Source: an uncultured Lachnospiraceae bacterium (GTDB lineage: Bacteria > Bacillota > Clostridia > Lachnospirales > Lachnospiraceae). Taken from it: a stretch of DNA of 64,000 nucleotides. The stretch lies in NCBI GenBank assembly GCA_944380065.1, contig CALWGM010000105.1, forward strand, positions 19,628 through 83,627. Direction: 5' to 3'. Below, in pieces: positions 60,805 to 64,000 of this stretch. Within the stretch, counting starts at the first letter, position 1. Each line of letters begins with the position of its first letter. Below the pieces are notes generated by a model. That model did no database searches and was not told the origin of the DNA. It worked only from the letters and a program-made list of their open reading frames with translations. Position numbers and translations under genes: made by a program.

Positions 60805-61650
60805 ATGAAAATAGTAACAACGATTCAGGAAGTAAAAGATATGGTAGCCGGCTGGCGGAAGCAGGAGCAGAGCATCGGTTTTGTCCCTACCATGGGATAT
60901 CTGCATGAAGGGCATGGAAGCCTGATTACAGAGGCGCGGAAACAGAATGATAAAGTGGTAGTCAGCATTTTTGTCAATCCCATGCAGTTCGGACCCACAG
61001 AAGATCTGGCCAGCTATCCCAGGGATCTGGAAAAGGACAGCGCTTTTTGTGAAAGTCTGGGGGCAGACCTGATTTTCCACCCGGAACCGTCTGAGATGTA
61101 CAGCGATGGATTTTGTTCTTACGTGGATATGTCTGTACTGACAGAAGAGCTCTGCGGTCTGTCCCGCCCGGTGCATTTCCGCGGGGTCTGCACCGTTTTG
61201 ACCAAGCTGTTCAATATCGTCCAGCCTGACCGGGCATACTTTGGCGAAAAGGACGCCCAGCAGCTTGCGGTGGTAAAACATATGGTGGAAGACCTGAATA
61301 TGAACCTGGAGATCATTGGCTGTCCCATCATCCGTGAGGAGGACGGACTGGCAAAAAGCTCCAGAAATACATACCTGTCCCAGGAAGAACGCCAGGCGGC
61401 GCTGATTTTGAGCAAGACCATCTTCATGGGGCAGAAAATGGTGGAAGAGGGCGAGACCGACGCTGTGAAGTTAGTGGAGGCCATGAAGGCAAACATCAGA
61501 ACAGAACCCCTGGCGAAAATCGATTACGTCAAAGCGGTAGATGGCCTTACCATGCAGCAGGTTACCGAGATCAAAGCTCCCACCCTCGTAGCCATCGCCG
61601 TCTACATCGGCAAAACCAGACTGATTGATAACTTTATCGTAAAGCAATGA
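60805..61650 (+). CDS. panC: Pantothenate synthetase
   Basis: A 281-residue ligase joining pantoate and beta-alanine with ATP. PTMGYLHEGHGSLI contains the HxGH nucleotide motif at residues 34-37; FVNPMQFGPTEDLASYP and the YFGEKDAQQLAVV block follow, and the KSKRN-like loop reads LAKSSRNTYLS. AAAGGA precedes the ATG. It lies 333 bp before panD, separated by the repeat region. Confidence 0.96.
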   Translation: MKIVTTIQEVKDMVAGWRKQEQSIGFVPTMGYLHEGHGSLITEARKQNDKVVVSIFVNPMQFGPTEDLASYPRDLEKDSAFCESLGADLIFHPEPSEMYSDGFCSYVDMSVLTEELCGLSRPVHFRGVCTVLTKLFNIVQPDRAYFGEKDAQQLAVVKHMVEDLNMNLEIIGCPIIREEDGLAKSSRNTYLSQEERQAALILSKTIFMGQKMVEEGETDAVKLVEAMKANIRTEPLAKIDYVKAVDGLTMQQVTEIKAPTLVAIAVYIGKTRLIDNFIVKQ

Positions 61651-61814
61651 GCAGTGCGAGCCGATGGAGACAAAAAGCCGCGTCATGCTTGCATGTAAGA
61701 TGGTTTTCGGTTTCGCCATTCTGTGGGGAGAAAGCCAAGAAAAGCGAGATGGAGCAAAGCGGAATCGAGCTTTTCCGCACTGCGGAGCAGAGGGACGCGA
61801 AAAGCTGCAAAACC
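61651..61814 (+). other. Non-coding segment, possible interspersed element
   Basis: This 164-bp stretch has no convincing gene: the frames that are open show no ribosome site or family resemblance. It has internal inverted repeats (CATGC-TTG-CATG; GAGCTTTTCCGC...GCGAAAAGCTGC) and a different composition from its neighbours. It may be a short mobile or repeat-type element inserted between panC and panD. Confidence 0.35.
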
Positions 61815-61983
61815 CAGCCCAATAAGGAGGTAATCCTTCCAGGATACCTAAATGGACAGAAAACAGCCCAATAAGGAGGTAATCCTTCCAGGATACCTAA
61901 ATGGGCAAAAAAATGCCCAATATAAGGAGGTAATCCTTCCAGGATACCTTTATGGGCAAAACCCAGCCCAATAAGGAGGTAAT
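61815..61983 (+). repeat. Tandem array of extended Shine-Dalgarno units before panD
   Basis: Three and a half copies of a roughly 50-bp unit (AAGGAGG at 61824, 61873, 61924 and 61973). Each full copy reads CAGCCCAATAAGGAGGTAAT then CCTTCCAGGATACCTAAATG. AAGGAGGTAATCC is complementary, except one base, to the 3' tail of 16S rRNA. AGGTAATCC can also pair with GGATACCT within each unit. The last, partial copy stops at AAGGAGGTAAT and directly forms the panD ribosome site. GGGCA/TGCCC pairs link neighbouring units. Confidence 0.85.
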
Positions 61984-62406
61984 ATGACGATTCAGATGTT
62001 GAAGGGAAAGATTCACCGTGCGACAGTTACCCAGGCCGCCCTGGATTATGTCGGCAGCATTACCATTGATGAGAAACTGATGGAAGCTGCGGGAATCTTA
62101 GAATATGAAAAAGTACAGATTGTAGATGTGAACAACGGAGCACGGTTTGAAACTTATACCATAGCCGGCGAGCGCGGAAGCGGAGTCATCTGTTTAAACG
62201 GTGCGGCGGCCCGCTGCTGCTGTGTGAAAGACAAAGTCATTATCATGTCTTACGCGGATATGACGCCGGAGGAGGCGAAAGAGCATAAGCCTTCTGTTGT
62301 TTTTGTGGATGACATCAACCGGATCAGCCGTATCACCTGCTATGAAAAACACGGCCAGCTGTTCGACCAGGCGCGGCTGGATGGAAAGGAAGGTAAGATA
62401 TGCTGA
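61984..62406 (+). CDS. panD: Aspartate 1-decarboxylase proenzyme
   Basis: A 140-residue pyruvoyl enzyme making beta-alanine from aspartate. The self-cleavage site is Gly24-Ser25 in YVGSITID, and the [10 protein letters not shown] and [17 protein letters not shown] blocks are typical. It supplies beta-alanine to PanC. The ATG is 4 bases after the last GGAGGT of the repeat array. Its 3' end overlaps coaBC by 7 bp. The C-terminal 20 residues extend past the usual family end. Confidence 0.95.
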   Translation: MTIQMLKGKIHRATVTQAALDYVGSITIDEKLMEAAGILEYEKVQIVDVNNGARFETYTIAGERGSGVICLNGAAARCCCVKDKVIIMSYADMTPEEAKEHKPSVVFVDDINRISRITCYEKHGQLFDQARLDGKEGKIC

Positions 62407-63593
62407 AGGGAAAAACAGTAGTTCTTGGCGTTACCGGAAGCATTGCCGCCTACAAGATCGCCAATCTTGCCAGCATGCTGGTGAAACAGCATGCGGACGT
62501 GCATGTGATCATGACCCGGAATGCCACCAATTTTATTCATCCCACGGCGTTTGAGACGCTGACCAACCACAAATGCCTGGTGGATACTTTTGACCGCAAT
62601 TTTCAGTTTCATGTGGCGCATGTGAATCTGGCAGCCCAGGCAGACCTGATGATGATCGCGCCGGCTTCCGCCAATGTGATCGGCAAGCTGGCCAATGGGA
62701 TTGCCGATGATATGCTGACTACCACGGCCATGGCCTGCAAGGCGCCGATGGTTATCGTTCCGGCTATGAATACGAATATGTATGAAAACCCGATTCTGCA
62801 GGACAACCTGAAGAAACTGGCGGATTATGGGAAGCTCATCGTGGAGCCGGCCAGCGGGATGCTCGCCTGCCGGGACATTGGAAAGGGGAAAATGCCGGAA
62901 CCGGAAGTTTTGTTTGCCCATATTATGCGGCTGATTGCAAAAGAAAAGGATCTGGCCGGGAAAAAAGTGCTGGTGACTGCAGGGCCTACCCAGGAAGCTA
63001 TCGATCCCGTGCGGTATATCACGAATCATTCCACCGGAAAGATGGGATATGCGATTGCGGAAAATGCCATGCTCCGCGGAGCCGATGTGACCCTGATTTC
63101 CGGCCCCTGCGCCATCGAGCCGCCCATAGCGGTGCGTATGATTCCGGTGATCTCCGCCGGGGATATGTATGAAGCGGTGATGGCGGAGCGTGAAAACGCG
63201 GATATCATCATCATGACGGCGGCCGTGGCGGATTACAGGCCGGCCAAAGTCAGCACGGAGAAAATCAAGAAGAAAGAGGGCGACCTGTCGATTCCGCTGG
63301 CCCGGACGCAGGACATTCTGGGAACCGTCGGACCGACAAAAAAGAAAGGCCAGTTTGTGTGTGGATTTTCCATGGAAACCCAGCATATGCTGGAAAACTC
63401 CAGGGCTAAAATCCAGAAGAAACATCTGGATATGATCGTGGCGAATAACCTGAAGGTAAAAGGCGCCGGATTTGGAACAGATACCAATGTGATCACCATG
63501 ATTACGCCGGAGGAAGAGAAGGAACTGCCGCTGATGAGTAAACAGGAGGCGGCCGGATGTATTTTGGATGAGATCCGGAAAAGAATTGGATAA
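62400..63593 (+). CDS. coaBC: Bifunctional phosphopantothenoylcysteine synthetase/decarboxylase
   Basis: A 397-residue fusion. The CoaC half (1 to about 185) is a flavoprotein decarboxylase: [20 protein letters not shown], the [19 protein letters not shown] block and [11 protein letters not shown]. The CoaB half begins [20 protein letters not shown] near 188 and has the [10 protein letters not shown] and [10 protein letters not shown] motifs. ATG 62400 lies within the panD end (AGGAAGG ahead), so it is translated with panD. It takes pantothenate from the upstream genes toward CoA and the ACP prosthetic group. Confidence 0.96.
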   Translation: MLKGKTVVLGVTGSIAAYKIANLASMLVKQHADVHVIMTRNATNFIHPTAFETLTNHKCLVDTFDRNFQFHVAHVNLAAQADLMMIAPASANVIGKLANGIADDMLTTTAMACKAPMVIVPAMNTNMYENPILQDNLKKLADYGKLIVEPASGMLACRDIGKGKMPEPEVLFAHIMRLIAKEKDLAGKKVLVTAGPTQEAIDPVRYITNHSTGKMGYAIAENAMLRGADVTLISGPCAIEPPIAVRMIPVISAGDMYEAVMAERENADIIIMTAAVADYRPAKVSTEKIKKKEGDLSIPLARTQDILGTVGPTKKKGQFVCGFSMETQHMLENSRAKIQKKHLDMIVANNLKVKGAGFGTDTNVITMITPEEEKELPLMSKQEAAGCILDEIRKRIG

Positions 63594-63605
63594 AATGACG
63601 TAAGG

Positions 63606-63692
63606 GGCTGTTGCACTTAAGCGCGATGGCCTCTTTTCCAAATAAATTAAATGTCGGGCGAAACAAAGCCCAGCAATAGGAAATTTCGATTT
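63606..63692 (+). other. Intergenic segment after coaBC with an IS-end-like sequence
   Basis: GGGGCTGTTGCACTTAA at 63606-63622 resembles terminal inverted repeats seen on some insertion sequences. The matching second end and a transposase are not in the window. No terminator was recognised directly after coaBC. Confidence 0.25.
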
Positions 63693-63869
63693 TTATTGCA
63701 GCAGATCCCGGATACAGATTTTCAGATCATCAAAAATCCCGCAGGGAATCGTATGTTCAAACAGATAGATCGTGGGGGCGGCGTCCTTTTCGTAGCTGTA
63801 AAACACACCTCCATCTGAGTTCAGAATAGCATAGGGGAGTCTGAAAATCAATACAGTATTTAACTGAGT
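63693..63869 (-). pseudogene. Possible gene remnant (about 58 codons)
   Basis: A minus-strand open stretch reading ...LPYAILNSDGGVFYSYEKDA... to TAA, closed upstream by a stop at 63870-63872 and without a good start (TTG only). Amino-acid composition is protein-like but I do not recognise a family. It could be the C-terminal tail of a degraded gene. A 7-bp inverted repeat (CTGAGTT / AACTCAG, 63864-63887) lies at its upstream edge. Confidence 0.3.
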
Positions 63870-64000
63870 TTATAAAAATTAACTCAGATATGCGCAGGGG
63901 TTTATGGACTGTACAATCCCAGGAAGATCAGTCATGCCGCTCATCCCTGTTTTTGTAGCACTGGCAGAATCTGGCGTGATCGGAAGGCTCCATGCCGGCT
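63870..64000. other. Unresolved window end
   Basis: Both strands have short open frames reaching the window edge (+: from ATG at 63934; -: a frame reading MEPSDHARFCQCYKNRDERH). I cannot decide between them without more sequence. Confidence 0.3.

Noticed and set aside
61647-61874. 75-codon + frame between panC and panD
   Set aside because: It runs through the tandem repeats, has no ribosome site and no recognisable features.
61815-61983. CRISPR array
   Set aside because: The repeats abut with a 49-51 bp period and have no unique spacers; the last copy is a ribosome binding site.
62340-63641. Minus-strand 433-codon frame opposite coaBC
   Set aside because: His/Arg-rich shadow of coaBC, whose two domains are complete.

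Overview
The window is chromosomal DNA from a spore-forming, meso-DAP-type Gram-positive anaerobe of the class Clostridia, most probably a Lachnospiraceae member. Evidence: a PolC-type replicase, CodY, a sporulation sigma factor of the SigK type, the cotJABC spore-coat operon, FabK instead of FabI, a murE with the DNPR (meso-DAP) motif, formate-tetrahydrofolate ligase, an iron-only hydrogenase and the DUF5716/DUF5717 gene pair that I associate with Lachnospiraceae. Coding density is high and almost everything is on the + strand; minus-strand islands are at 20.4-21.3, 23.2-25.4, 29.0-29.3 and 51.9-53.6 kb. I see no phage, intact insertion sequence or CRISPR array.

Layout. 0-9.6 kb: end of uppP, ftsK/spoIIIE, fhs, a zinc-ribbon/TPR envelope protein, dapF, murE, pyrH, frr. 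9.7-19.2 kb: the conserved lipid/isoprenoid/replication run uppS-cdsA-dxr-rseP-ispG-polC. 19.3-22.7 kb: chorismate mutase, a HAD phosphatase, a convergent PHP phosphoesterase, then infC-rpmI-rplT behind an attenuator leader, with infC starting at AUU. 22.8-25.4 kb: two identical tRNA-Glu(CUC) genes, a DUF368 membrane protein and cotJABC. 25.4-29.4 kb: an [FeFe]-hydrogenase-family gene under a Rex-like site, a translationally coupled short UvrD-type helicase, and a DUF1292 protein. 29.4-37.9 kb: a type II fatty-acid operon acpP-fabK-fabD-fabG-fabF-accB-fabZ-accC-accD/A under a FabT-like operator, with an in-frame amber codon inside the accD part of a fused accD-accA gene. 38-46.7 kb: TraX-like protein, DUF5662 protein, trpS, sigK, yifB/comM, dprA, topA, codY. 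46.7-48.7 kb: rpsB-tsf. 48.7-53.7 kb: decayed surface-protein remnants around a small anchored protein, a GH20 enzyme, and a minus-strand CLC channel/MoaE-like pair. 53.7-58.9 kb: a three-gene operon (DUF5717, an actin/Hsp70-fold DUF5716 protein, a helical-repeat protein). 59.0-63.6 kb: pantothenate/CoA operon (DUF2520 putative ketopantoate reductase, panB, panC, panD, coaBC) with a tandem array of extended Shine-Dalgarno repeats before panD. 63.6-64.0 kb: a degenerate tail.

How the genes fit together. The first half is mostly envelope growth: undecaprenyl carrier supply (dxr, ispG, uppS, uppP), phospholipid head-group activation (cdsA), peptidoglycan precursors (dapF, murE) and malonyl-CoA/fatty-acid synthesis (fab/acc), linked to chromosome segregation and replication (ftsK, polC, topA). 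Visible regulation includes a FabT-like palindrome on the acpP promoter, a Rex-like site on the hydrogenase, an attenuator before infC, and several terminator/promoter overlaps.

Most worth following up: the amber codon in accDA, the uncharacterised DUF5717-DUF5716-TPR operon with its leader ORF and overlapping divergent promoters, and the tandem RBS repeats upstream of panD. All coordinates and motif matches are read by eye; no database search was run.
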